Source of the DNA: Domibacillus sp. DTU_2020_1001157_1_SI_ALB_TIR_016
GTDB lineage: Bacteria > Bacillota > Bacilli > Bacillales > Domibacillaceae
DNA: 64,000 nt
Reading direction: 5' to 3'
Assembly: GCF_032341995.1 (NCBI RefSeq)
Contig: NZ_CP135439.1
Span: forward strand, 2,811,501-2,875,500
The notes under the pieces: generated by a model
Seen by the model: only the letters and a program-made list of their open reading frames with translations
Database searches by the model: none
What the model was told of the DNA's origin: nothing
Made by a program: the position numbers and the translations under genes
Part shown: positions 1 to 6,727 of the stretch, one piece after another
How the letters are laid out: each line of letters opens with the position of its first letter
Position numbering within the stretch: the first letter of the stretch is position 1

Positions 1-485
1 TTGATAAAGACGGCCGCCTCATTCATGAATACAGCAAGCTGCACTTGTTCCGGCTTATGCATGAGGAAAAATATTTAATTGACGGCGAGGAAGATGGTTT
101 GTTTGAGTTGGCCGGTGAAAAGATGGCTGGATTTATCTGCTATGACATTCGCTTTCCGGAATGGTTCCGTAAACAAGTTGTAAACGGCGCCCGTGTTTTA
201 TTCGTTCCTGCCGAATGGCCGCTCGCCCGTGTAGACCACTGGCGCACACTGCTCACGGCGCGCGCGATTGAAAATCAGGCTTATGTGATTGCCTGTAATC
301 GGTCTGGTTCCGACCCTGACAATCAGTTTGCCGGGCATTCTATGATTATCGGCCCGTGGGGTGAAGTGATTGCTGAAGCAGGCGAAGCGGAGGAAATGCT
401 TATCGGTGAAATAGATTTTGGTGCGATTGATGAAATCCGCAGCCGCATTCCTGTTTTCGAAGACAGAAGAACATCGTTTTATTAA
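1..485 (+). CDS. mtnU: Carbon-nitrogen hydrolase, MtnU/omega-amidase type (5' end outside window)
   Basis: C-terminal part of a nitrilase-superfamily amidase. The reading frame is open from base 3, so the gene enters from the left edge; the first in-frame ATG at 45 is internal. Two of the three catalytic residues are visible: the Lys in SKLHLF just before base 45 and the nucleophilic Cys in GFICYDIRFPEW. The catalytic Glu lies outside the window. The pattern (CYDIRFPEW, then the RAIENQAYVIACNR block) fits the branch that includes B. subtilis MtnU (YkrU), which hydrolyses the omega-amide of alpha-ketoglutaramate-type compounds in methionine salvage. The assignment within the branch is an inference. 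The gene ends in a strong hairpin and converges on metA, another methionine gene. Confidence 0.82.
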   Translation, partial: DKDGRLIHEYSKLHLFRLMHEEKYLIDGEEDGLFELAGEKMAGFICYDIRFPEWFRKQVVNGARVLFVPAEWPLARVDHWRTLLTARAIENQAYVIACNRSGSDPDNQFAGHSMIIGPWGEVIAEAGEAEEMLIGEIDFGAIDEIRSRIPVFEDRRTSFY

Positions 486-490
486 GCAAA

Positions 491-525
491 AAGCGCCGCC
501 GGCACATGCCGGCAGCGCTTTTTTT
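491..525 (+). terminator. Rho-independent terminator after the mtnU-like gene
   Basis: A 13-bp stem (491-503 with 508-520, one mismatch, ACAT loop) is followed by a T run, 6 bases after the stop codon. Confidence 0.9.
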
Positions 526-542
526 ATGGAGCCAGGGGCAAG

Positions 543-571
543 CAAAAACCCGCCCATTATGCGTGGACGGT
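543..571 (-). terminator. Terminator of metA
   Basis: On the minus strand, CCGTCCA and TGGGCGG form a 7-bp stem (one G-U pair) followed by GTTTTT, just past the metA stop at 581. Confidence 0.75.
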
Positions 572-580
572 CTTGCTCTT

Positions 581-1489
581 TCATTTCCATTCGTACGGTG
601 TTTCCTGGTAGACGTAATAGTTAAGCCAGTTTGAATAAAGCAAATGAGCGTGAGAGCGCCATTTATTTGGCGGACGACTAGCAGGGTTGTTGCCTGGAAA
701 GTAGTTTTCCGGCATGTCTATCTCAAGGCCTTTCGCACAGTCACGCTCGTATTCTTCCGCTAGCGTAGTTGCATCGTATTCAAGATGTCCGGTAATCATA
801 ATATTCCGCGCATCTTTTGACATGATGAGCAGCGGGCCTGCTTCTGGTGAAGAAGCGAGCAAAATCAGTTCATCATTCGCCTCAATCGCTTCCTGGCTGA
901 CATCTGTGTGGCGGGAAACCGGTGCCGAAAATACATCGTCAAACCCGCGCAGTAGTTTTACAGTCGGATCGGTGATTGCATGTTCGTATACACCAGAGCA
1001 TTTTTTAGGCAGTTCAAACTTGCCGATGCCGTAATGGTGATACAGCGCTGCTTGTGCTCCCCAGCAAATGTGCAAAGTAGACGTTACATTTGTTTTTGCC
1101 CAGTTCATAACTTCCTGCAGCTCCGCCCAGTAGCTGACCGCTTCAAACTCCATCAGCTCAATCGGCGCTCCAGTAATAATCAAGCCGTCATAACGGCGGC
1201 TTTTCGCTTCTTCAAGCGTAATATAAAATTGCTCGAGGTGGGATTTACTTACGTTTTTAGATTCATATGTGGCCGTATATAAGAACGAGACATTCACTTG
1301 AAGCGGCGTATTACCAAGAAGACGCAAAAGATGAGCTTCTGTTTTTTCTTTTTCCGGCATCAAGTTCAGAATTAAAATATTAAGCGGGCGAATATCCTGC
1401 GTTCTGGCACGATCCGCGTCCATGACGAATATATTTTCTCTTTCCAGCACTTCGCGTGCCGGCAGCTGATGCGGTATATTAATCGGCAT
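581..1489 (-). CDS. metA: Homoserine O-acetyltransferase MetA
   Basis: 302 aa, the usual full length of the MetA (HTS-type) family. It acylates homoserine as the first committed step of methionine synthesis in the cytoplasm. The class I glutamine-amidotransferase-like fold shows Cys142 in HICWGAQ, Lys163, His235 and Glu237 in GHLEYD, all at the family positions. Residue 111 is Glu (GAPIE). In Bacillus MetA enzymes Glu here selects acetyl-CoA, whereas Gly selects succinyl-CoA, so this should be an acetyltransferase despite the common succinyltransferase label. ATG start with GGGAGG about 6 bases upstream. No S-box/SAM riboswitch was recognised in the roughly 100 bases upstream, so regulation is not apparent. 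It is followed by its own terminator. Confidence 0.95.
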   Translation of the reverse strand: MPINIPHQLPAREVLERENIFVMDADRARTQDIRPLNILILNLMPEKEKTEAHLLRLLGNTPLQVNVSFLYTATYESKNVSKSHLEQFYITLEEAKSRRYDGLIITGAPIELMEFEAVSYWAELQEVMNWAKTNVTSTLHICWGAQAALYHHYGIGKFELPKKCSGVYEHAITDPTVKLLRGFDDVFSAPVSRHTDVSQEAIEANDELILLASSPEAGPLLIMSKDARNIMITGHLEYDATTLAEEYERDCAKGLEIDMPENYFPGNNPASRPPNKWRSHAHLLYSNWLNYYVYQETPYEWK

Positions 1490-1594
1490 AATGTTCCTCC
1501 CTACAAGTCATAATGAATAAACAAACGATACAAACAGTAGCCAAATAGATATCCCCTGCTCTTGTTTCTGAAATCATTATAGACACCTTTTTCA

Positions 1595-1650
1595 GAAAAA
1601 AACAACCGTTCCAAATTATTATTCTAAAATAATAATTTGGAACGGTTGTT
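1595..1650 (-). terminator. Long perfect-stem terminator of the native topB
   Basis: Arms 1601-1623 and 1628-1650 are perfect inverted repeats of 23 bp with a 4-base loop. A run of A at 1595-1602 gives a U tract on the minus strand. It overlaps the last codons of the topB remnant and would end native topB transcription. Confidence 0.85.
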
Positions 1651-1934
1651 CGAATATAGTTTTAAGTTTTTCAGTGCATCTGCCAGCGCCGTATTCACCG
1701 GTTCATCCTGGTTTTGTTTTTTCAGGTACTGATTCACATCACGCTTCGTTGCCGCACCCTTGCCACTTTTTTGCTTTCTTTTTTCAAATGCAGACAGCTT
1801 CTCCCGATGGCCGCATTTGCATACAAACAAGCGGCCTTCTCCTTCGCCCCGCATTTCCATTTTCTTGTGGCAGTTCGGGCAGCGGGCGTTTGTTACACGG
1901 GCAACCTGCTTGCGGTAGCCGCATTCCCGGTATG
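1624..1934 (-). pseudogene. topB: 3' remnant of native topB (topoisomerase III C-terminus)
   Basis: Read on the minus strand from about 1932, the frame gives RECGYRKQVARVTNAR, then a zinc-ribbon Cys pair (CPNC ... CKCG) and a charged C-terminal tail ending at 1624. It matches the last ~100 residues of TopB and aligns with the C-terminus of the intact topB at 3055-5244 from that protein's RECGHR motif onward. Similarity stops abruptly at about 1932, where the tnpA start codon on the other strand begins. The matching 5' part of the same gene is at 5537-5851, so the two are halves of one disrupted gene. The codons are GC-richer than those of the inserted topB. Not functional alone: it has no TOPRIM domain and no catalytic Tyr. 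Confidence 0.9.
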
Positions 1935-2333
1935 AGCGAATATAACAGGAACAGACACGCCCGATACAAACTAACTTATCATTTAGTTGTTGTCACAAAA
2001 TATCGAAAAAAATGTATTTCACAAAACATGATGAAACGACTGAAAGAGATCACAGACAGCCTCTTCGAAAAATGGAACTGCCAGGTAATTGAAATGAATG
2101 GCGAAGAGGATCATATACATATTTTGTTTGATGCCCCTCCTCAGATTAACTTAGTGAATACCATTAACAGCTATAAAACCGTTACATCGCGGTATATAAG
2201 AAAAGAATTCTCTCAGGAACTCTCTCGATTTTATTGGAAGCCTTATTTTTAGGGCCGAAGCTACATGATTTTAACGACAGGCAGAGCAACAATCGACGTG
2301 ATAAAAAAATATATAGAGGAACAGGGAGAATAA
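1932..2333 (+). pseudogene. tnpA: IS200/IS605-family Y1 transposase TnpA with an in-frame stop
   Basis: The ATG at 1932 opens a typical small HUH single-strand transposase: N-terminal RYKLTYHLVVVTKYR, then the metal-binding HxH motif in DHIHILF. A TAG at 2250-2252 replaces what should be Trp (WKPYF-stop-GRSYMILTTG) at codon 107. The same frame then continues to a natural TAA at 2331-2333 (132 sense codons plus the TAG). The downstream part contains IKKYIEEQ, whose Tyr is codon 127, the catalytic nucleophile position in this family. The stop therefore removes the active site. The upstream IS end is missing because the native topB remnant begins right at the start codon. No tnpB is present. Confidence 0.85.
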
Positions 2334-2338
2334 AAACC

Positions 2339-2392
2339 TTAGCGCCTAACCCCCACTAAATCGGAGATCTTGAAGGGGGATGCGGCGCTAAT
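2339..2392 (+). repeat. IS200/IS605-type end hairpin, may also act as terminator
   Basis: TTAGCGCC and GGCGCTAA flank an inner CCCCC/GGGGG pairing, followed by a T run. It lies 6 bases after the tnpA frame ends, where these elements carry a subterminal structured end. Confidence 0.6.
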
Positions 2393-2516
2393 TTTTTGTT
2401 CATCTATTATGAAATAAACTGCTCTTAAGCTAAACCCAAAAAACTATATTAAAAAAATAGTTGTTTCATTCTGAGAGAAAATACAAATTTTTTTATCAAA
2501 CATACACAAGAACTAA

Positions 2517-2737
2517 AGGTATTTCTCTCATTGGTATGGGCGTTCTGAGAAGTTAAAACAAGCCAATGTGAGGGCAGAAATTATTCCTTTACCAAGTCAA
2601 CTTTCAAAAGTTTTAGAATTGGATAAACCTAATAAGATTTTTCAAAATGAATTAGTAGCTTCAAGTACTGTTGATTCAGATAATCACAACATAAAAAAGT
2701 TTAACGAGCTATTTAAGTTAGACTTTGAAGATAGTAA
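2517..2737 (+). pseudogene. Unrecognised AT-rich coding fragment
   Basis: An open frame begins after a TAA at 2514 and reads YFSHWYGRSEKLKQANVR, then a lysine-rich stretch. It runs into the transposase orfA remnant at about 2735, where its frame continues only by chance to 2807. A GTG at 2568 could serve as start, but no Shine-Dalgarno site is obvious. The composition matches the rest of the inserted block. I do not recognise the family. It looks like the internal or C-terminal piece of a protein carried by an earlier mobile element. Confidence 0.35.
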
Positions 2738-2980
2738 AGATATGACGAACAGTTTAAAAAACAAGTTGTTAAATTACACATTGAGGGCCGGTCTGTTTCA
2801 GACTTAGCAACAGAATATAGGGTGTCCCCTACTTCTATTTACAAATGGATTAAACTTCATTCAAGCATAGAAACAACAATCACTCCTAGAAAATTAAATG
2901 AAATCCGTAAAGAAAATAGACGTTTAAAACAAGAGATCGAAATTCTTAAGCAAGCGATGTTTATTATCACTGCTAAATAG
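2738..2980 (+). pseudogene. IS3-family OrfA remnant (helix-turn-helix plus leucine zipper)
   Basis: The frame reads RYDEQFKKQVVKLHIEGRSV, then a helix-turn-helix (VSDLATEYRVSPTSIYKWIK), then a coiled segment ending in KENRRLKQEIEILKQA. This is the standard layout of the IS3 OrfA DNA-binding subunit (about 80 codons here). There is no usable start: an in-frame TAA at 2735-2737 precedes it, and the bases there look like a start (ATGAGTAAAAGATAT-like) that has lost a nucleotide. The orfB catalytic partner with its DDE domain is absent; topB begins 75 bases later. It is therefore an inactive remnant. Confidence 0.8.
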
Positions 2981-3014
2981 AAGCATCTAAACATTTTCCT
3001 CCTTAAAACTATGG

Positions 3015-3045
3015 TATATTAGACGGTACATAGTCAGTAAAGGAG
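3015..3045 (+). promoter_or_regulatory. Probable promoter -10 and ribosome site of the inserted topB
   Basis: TATATT at 3015-3020 and AAAGGAG at 3039-3045, 9 bases before the ATG. The -35 is weak (ATTTTC near 2993). Confidence 0.45.
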
Positions 3046-3054
3046 TTCAAAGAA

Positions 3055-5244
3055 ATGGCAAAAAGTGTAGTAATCGCCGAGAAGCCCTCTGTTGCACGCG
3101 ATATTGCAAATGTATTGAAGTGTACGAAAAAAGGAAATGGATTTTTAGAAGGTGATAAATATATCGTTACGTGGGCATTAGGACATTTGGTTACGCTGGC
3201 AGATCCAGAGGCTTACGATAATAAATATAAAACATGGAATTTAGAGGATCTTCCAATGCTTCCAGAACGCATGAAATTAGTTGTAATGAAGCAAACTGGA
3301 AAACAGTTTAATTCTGTTAAGAGTCAGCTCGTTAGAAATGATGTTAACGAAATAATTGTGGCTACTGATGCAGGGAGAGAGGGAGAATTAGTCGCACGCT
3401 GGATTATTGAAAAAGCAAAAGTAAATAAACCGATTAAGCGTTTATGGATTTCATCTGTAACGGATAAAGCAATAAAAGACGGCTTCGCAAACCTTAAACC
3501 TGGAAAAGCCTACGACAATTTATATTCATCGGCCGTGGCACGATCTGAAGCCGACTGGTATATCGGATTAAACGCAACACGTGCTCTAACAACGCGTTTT
3601 AACGCACAGTTAAATTGTGGACGTGTCCAAACACCAACAGTTGCGATTATTGCCCAACGTGAAGAAGAAATTAAGCATTTCAAAGCACAGACTTATTATG
3701 GCATTGAAGCACAGACATCAGAGAATTTAAAGCTGACATGGCAAGACGCAAAAGGTAACAGCCGTAGTTTCGAAAAAGAAAAAATCGATACCATTGTTAA
3801 AAAGCTTGGAAGCCTTGATGCAGTAGTTACAGAAATTGATAAAAAGAAGAAAAAATCATTTGCACCTGGCCTTTATGATTTAACAGAGCTACAACGTGAC
3901 GCGAATAAGATTTTTGGCTACTCAGCAAAAGAAACGCTAAATATTATGCAAAAACTGTATGAGCAACACAAGGTATTGACATACCCTCGTACAGATTCAC
4001 GCTATATCTCTTCAGACATCGTAGGAACACTTTCAGAGCGTCTTAAAGCTTGCGGGGTTGGAGAATATCGTTCTTTAACAAACAAGATCTTAAGCAAGCC
4101 TATAAAAGCTTCGAAATCATTTGTCGATGATAGTAAAGTTTCAGATCACCACGCTATTATCCCAACAGAAGATTATGTAAATTTTTCGGCTTTTACAGAT
4201 AAAGAGCGTAAAATTTATGACTTAGTGGTTAAACGGTTTTTAGCTGTGTTACTCCCAGCGTTTGAATATGAACAATTAACACTTCGTGCGAAAATCGGTA
4301 ATGAAAACTTTGTTGCTAGAGGGAAAACCATTTTATCAAATGGTTGGAAAGAAGCATACGAAAATCGATTTGAGGATGACGACGCAGAAAATGATTTGAA
4401 AGAACAAATTTTACCTAGCATCGAACAAGGCGATAAATTAGATGTAAAATTAATTGTGCAAACCTCAGGTCAAACAAAACCTCCTGCACGCTTTAATGAG
4501 GCGACATTACTTTCAGCCATGGAAAACCCTACAAAGTACATGGACACACAGAACAAACAGCTTGCAGCAACTTTAAAATCAACTGGTGGCTTGGGAACTG
4601 TAGCAACGCGAGCTGACATTATTGACAAGTTATTCAACTCATTCTTAATTGAAAAACGTGGTAAAGACATTCATATTACGTCAAAAGGGCGCCAGTTGCT
4701 TGATCTAGTACCAGAAGAATTAAAATCCCCTACATTAACAGCTGAATGGGAGCAAAAGCTTGAAGCAATTGCAAATGGCAAACTGAAAAAAGAAGTATTT
4801 ATTTCCGAAATGAAAAATTACACTAAAAAAATCGTTGCTGAAATTAAGGCAAGCGATAAAAAATACAAGCATGACAATATCTCAACGAAATCTTGTCCAG
4901 ACTGCGGGAAACCAATGCTTGAAGTAAACGGAAAAAAAGGAAAAATGCTTGTCTGCCAAGATCGTGAATGTGGTCACCGTAAAAATGTTGCACGTGTTAC
5001 GAATGCTCGCTGCCCTCAATGTAAAAAGAAAATGGAACTTCGCGGTGAAGGTGCAGGTCAAATTTTCACATGTAAATGTGGATATCGCGAGAAATTGTCT
5101 GCCTTTGAAGCAAGACGCAAGAAAGAATCTGGTGGAAAAGTAGATAAACGAAGTGTGCAAAAATATTTAAAACAGCAAGAAAAAGATGTCGAACCAATAA
5201 ATAATGCATTTGCAGATGCATTAAAAGGAATAAAATTTGATTAA
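3055..5244 (+). CDS. topB: DNA topoisomerase III TopB (complete, horizontally acquired)
   Basis: 729 aa, full length for Bacillus TopB. A type IA topoisomerase that decatenates and relaxes negatively supercoiled DNA by single-strand passage. TOPRIM domain at the N-terminus (AEKPSVARDI at ~9-18, acidic motif TDAGREGE at ~104-111). The catalytic Tyr is at about 310 in VLTYPRTDSRY. The C-terminus has two zinc ribbons (CPDCGKPM ... CQDREC and CPQCKKKM ... CKCGYREKL) and a basic tail. From memory the sequence is closest to Bacillus cereus-group TopB. It is AT-rich in third positions, unlike the flanking genes, and lies opposite to the native topB it interrupts. It has its own promoter and terminators and is the only intact topB in the window. 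Confidence 0.95.
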   Translation: MAKSVVIAEKPSVARDIANVLKCTKKGNGFLEGDKYIVTWALGHLVTLADPEAYDNKYKTWNLEDLPMLPERMKLVVMKQTGKQFNSVKSQLVRNDVNEIIVATDAGREGELVARWIIEKAKVNKPIKRLWISSVTDKAIKDGFANLKPGKAYDNLYSSAVARSEADWYIGLNATRALTTRFNAQLNCGRVQTPTVAIIAQREEEIKHFKAQTYYGIEAQTSENLKLTWQDAKGNSRSFEKEKIDTIVKKLGSLDAVVTEIDKKKKKSFAPGLYDLTELQRDANKIFGYSAKETLNIMQKLYEQHKVLTYPRTDSRYISSDIVGTLSERLKACGVGEYRSLTNKILSKPIKASKSFVDDSKVSDHHAIIPTEDYVNFSAFTDKERKIYDLVVKRFLAVLLPAFEYEQLTLRAKIGNENFVARGKTILSNGWKEAYENRFEDDDAENDLKEQILPSIEQGDKLDVKLIVQTSGQTKPPARFNEATLLSAMENPTKYMDTQNKQLAATLKSTGGLGTVATRADIIDKLFNSFLIEKRGKDIHITSKGRQLLDLVPEELKSPTLTAEWEQKLEAIANGKLKKEVFISEMKNYTKKIVAEIKASDKKYKHDNISTKSCPDCGKPMLEVNGKKGKMLVCQDRECGHRKNVARVTNARCPQCKKKMELRGEGAGQIFTCKCGYREKLSAFEARRKKESGGKVDKRSVQKYLKQQEKDVEPINNAFADALKGIKFD

Positions 5245-5248
5245 ATTA

Positions 5249-5299
5249 TAAAAGCAGAGGTATCTATCTACAAGTTTGGATAGGTGCTTCTGTTTTATT
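5249..5299 (+). terminator. Imperfect hairpin after the inserted topB
   Basis: AAGCAGAGGTATCTATC pairs imperfectly with GATAGGTGCTTCTGTTT, followed by a T-rich stretch, 6 bases after the topB stop. Confidence 0.5.
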
Positions 5300-5392
5300 A
5301 TTGAAGAGATAACATCCAAATAATATAGGGACTTATTTTCTTCTATTATTTTTGCGTGCCTTTTTTGTTAATCTTAATTAAAATTCTTCAGA

Positions 5393-5438
5393 AAAAACTG
5401 CACATAATTCATCAAAAAATGAATTATGTGCAGTTTTT
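5393..5438. terminator. Perfect 20-bp inverted repeat, bidirectional terminator
   Basis: Arms 5393-5412 and 5419-5438 are perfectly complementary with a 6-base loop, A-rich on the left and T-rich on the right, so it can act both ways. It separates the inserted topB from the native topB fragment. The rest of 5245-5536 is AT-rich with no gene recognised. Confidence 0.75.
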
Positions 5439-5536
5439 ATTAATGAGTAAAAAAAGCATTTAGATATTCTTAATTTATCAAGGCATAAAGAGCTTTTAGG
5501 AATTATGTACATCGCATTTTATAGATATAAATCAAT

Positions 5537-5851
5537 ATCGGTCGCAATGACGATGGTCGAGACATCTTTTCGCAGAAGCTGTGCTTTTACCGCATGAAAC
5601 TGCTTGCTCGTCTGGCGGATCACCACGGTTTTCAACGTATTTGGCATAAGCGGCAGATCCACTATGTTCCACGTGTTATATTGATCGCCGTAGCCCTCCG
5701 GATCTGCGTGTGTCACAAGGTGGCCAAGCGCCCATGTGACAATATATTGATTTCCTTCTAAAAATGCGTTCCCTTTTTTGCTGCATCCTAGAACGCGGGC
5801 AATATCACGGGCAACGGATGGTTTTTCTGCAAGTACAACGGTTTTGCTCAT
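5537..5851 (-). pseudogene. topB: 5' remnant of native topB (TOPRIM N-terminus)
   Basis: ATG at 5849-5851. The first 105 codons encode TopB residues from MSKTVVLAEKPSVARD through VIATD, then five foreign codons and a stop at 5519. The break falls exactly at the Asp of the TOPRIM motif: the intact paralog continues TDAGREGE, this copy does not. It is colinear with the C-terminal remnant at 1624-1934, so about 540 native codons have been lost. It keeps a start and N-terminus, so a ~110-aa peptide may still be made, but it cannot be a topoisomerase. Confidence 0.92.
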
Positions 5852-5989
5852 ATAACCATCCTTCCTATTGGTGCACTGTTTCTATATATATCACACACCC
5901 AAAAATTATTCTGAAATATCAACCAGAAAAAGGACAAGGGTTAGCGCATATAAGTAAAAGGGAAAAGAACGAAAAAAGGAGGCGATTTT

Positions 5990-6694
5990 GTGCGAATTTT
6001 TTGGCTTAATTTAATTGGCTTTCTTGTCGTTGTGGCCGTAAACAGCCTGGCAAACGCTGTCCCCCTTAATGGACAGACGACCGGCGAGATTTCCGACAAA
6101 ATAAACGTTCTTTTCACACCGGCCGGCTATGTATTTTCGATTTGGGGATTCATTTATTTTCTGCTGCTTATTTGGCTGCTTCGGGGCTTCAAACCATCTC
6201 ATATTGATCGGAAGGTTCATGTACCCTTTTTATTCAGCTGTGCCTTTAATGCAACATGGATTTTTCTTTGGCACTATGAGTTTTTGGTACTTAGCACGCT
6301 GGTGATCATCGCACTGCTCGTTTCACTTATCATCATTTATTCACGCATCGAAAGGGAACACTTTTCTTTTTGGGACCGGTTTCCATTTTCAGTTTATCTC
6401 GGCTGGGTCAGCGTGGCTGTAATGGCTAATATAAGCTATACCTTAACGTACTATAAATGGAACGGCTTTGGCCTTTCGGCTGCCATCTGGACGATTCTTC
6501 TGATTGTTTTAGCTTCTGTACTGGCTGTGACGTTTCGCTTTGCACACCGGGACCCCGTGTATCCGCTTGTGTTTGTTTGGGCCTTCTTTGGCATCGCAGC
6601 CCGAAACTGGACAGATGAGCCTTTTATCGCCTTTACAGCCGTCGGAGCCGCTTTAATTGTTTTTCTCTCTTCTCTCTTCTCCCGCAAAAAATAG
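5990..6694 (+). CDS. Tryptophan-rich sensory (TspO/MBR-related) membrane protein
   Basis: 234 aa, highly hydrophobic with about seven predicted membrane helices and many Trp residues (FSIWGFIYF, WIFLWHYEF, ARNWTDEPF). It resembles the longer bacterial relatives of TspO, membrane proteins that bind porphyrin-like or hydrophobic ligands; the physiological ligand of this branch is unknown. GTG start at 5990 with AAAGGAGG 8 bases upstream. The next gene starts 33 bases later with its own strong ribosome site and no terminator between, so the two probably form an operon. Confidence 0.75.
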   Translation: MRIFWLNLIGFLVVVAVNSLANAVPLNGQTTGEISDKINVLFTPAGYVFSIWGFIYFLLLIWLLRGFKPSHIDRKVHVPFLFSCAFNATWIFLWHYEFLVLSTLVIIALLVSLIIIYSRIEREHFSFWDRFPFSVYLGWVSVAVMANISYTLTYYKWNGFGLSAAIWTILLIVLASVLAVTFRFAHRDPVYPLVFVWAFFGIAARNWTDEPFIAFTAVGAALIVFLSSLFSRKK

Positions 6695-6727
6695 TATACT
6701 GAAAGAAAAAGAAGAGGAGGAATACCT

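Noticed and set aside
1490..1600. SAM (S-box) riboswitch upstream of metA
   Set aside because: No S-box core or terminator/antiterminator pair could be found in the leader on the minus strand.
1674..2252. 192-aa plus-strand ORF covering tnpA
   Set aside because: The first 86 codons are antisense to the topB remnant; only the part from 1932 encodes transposase.
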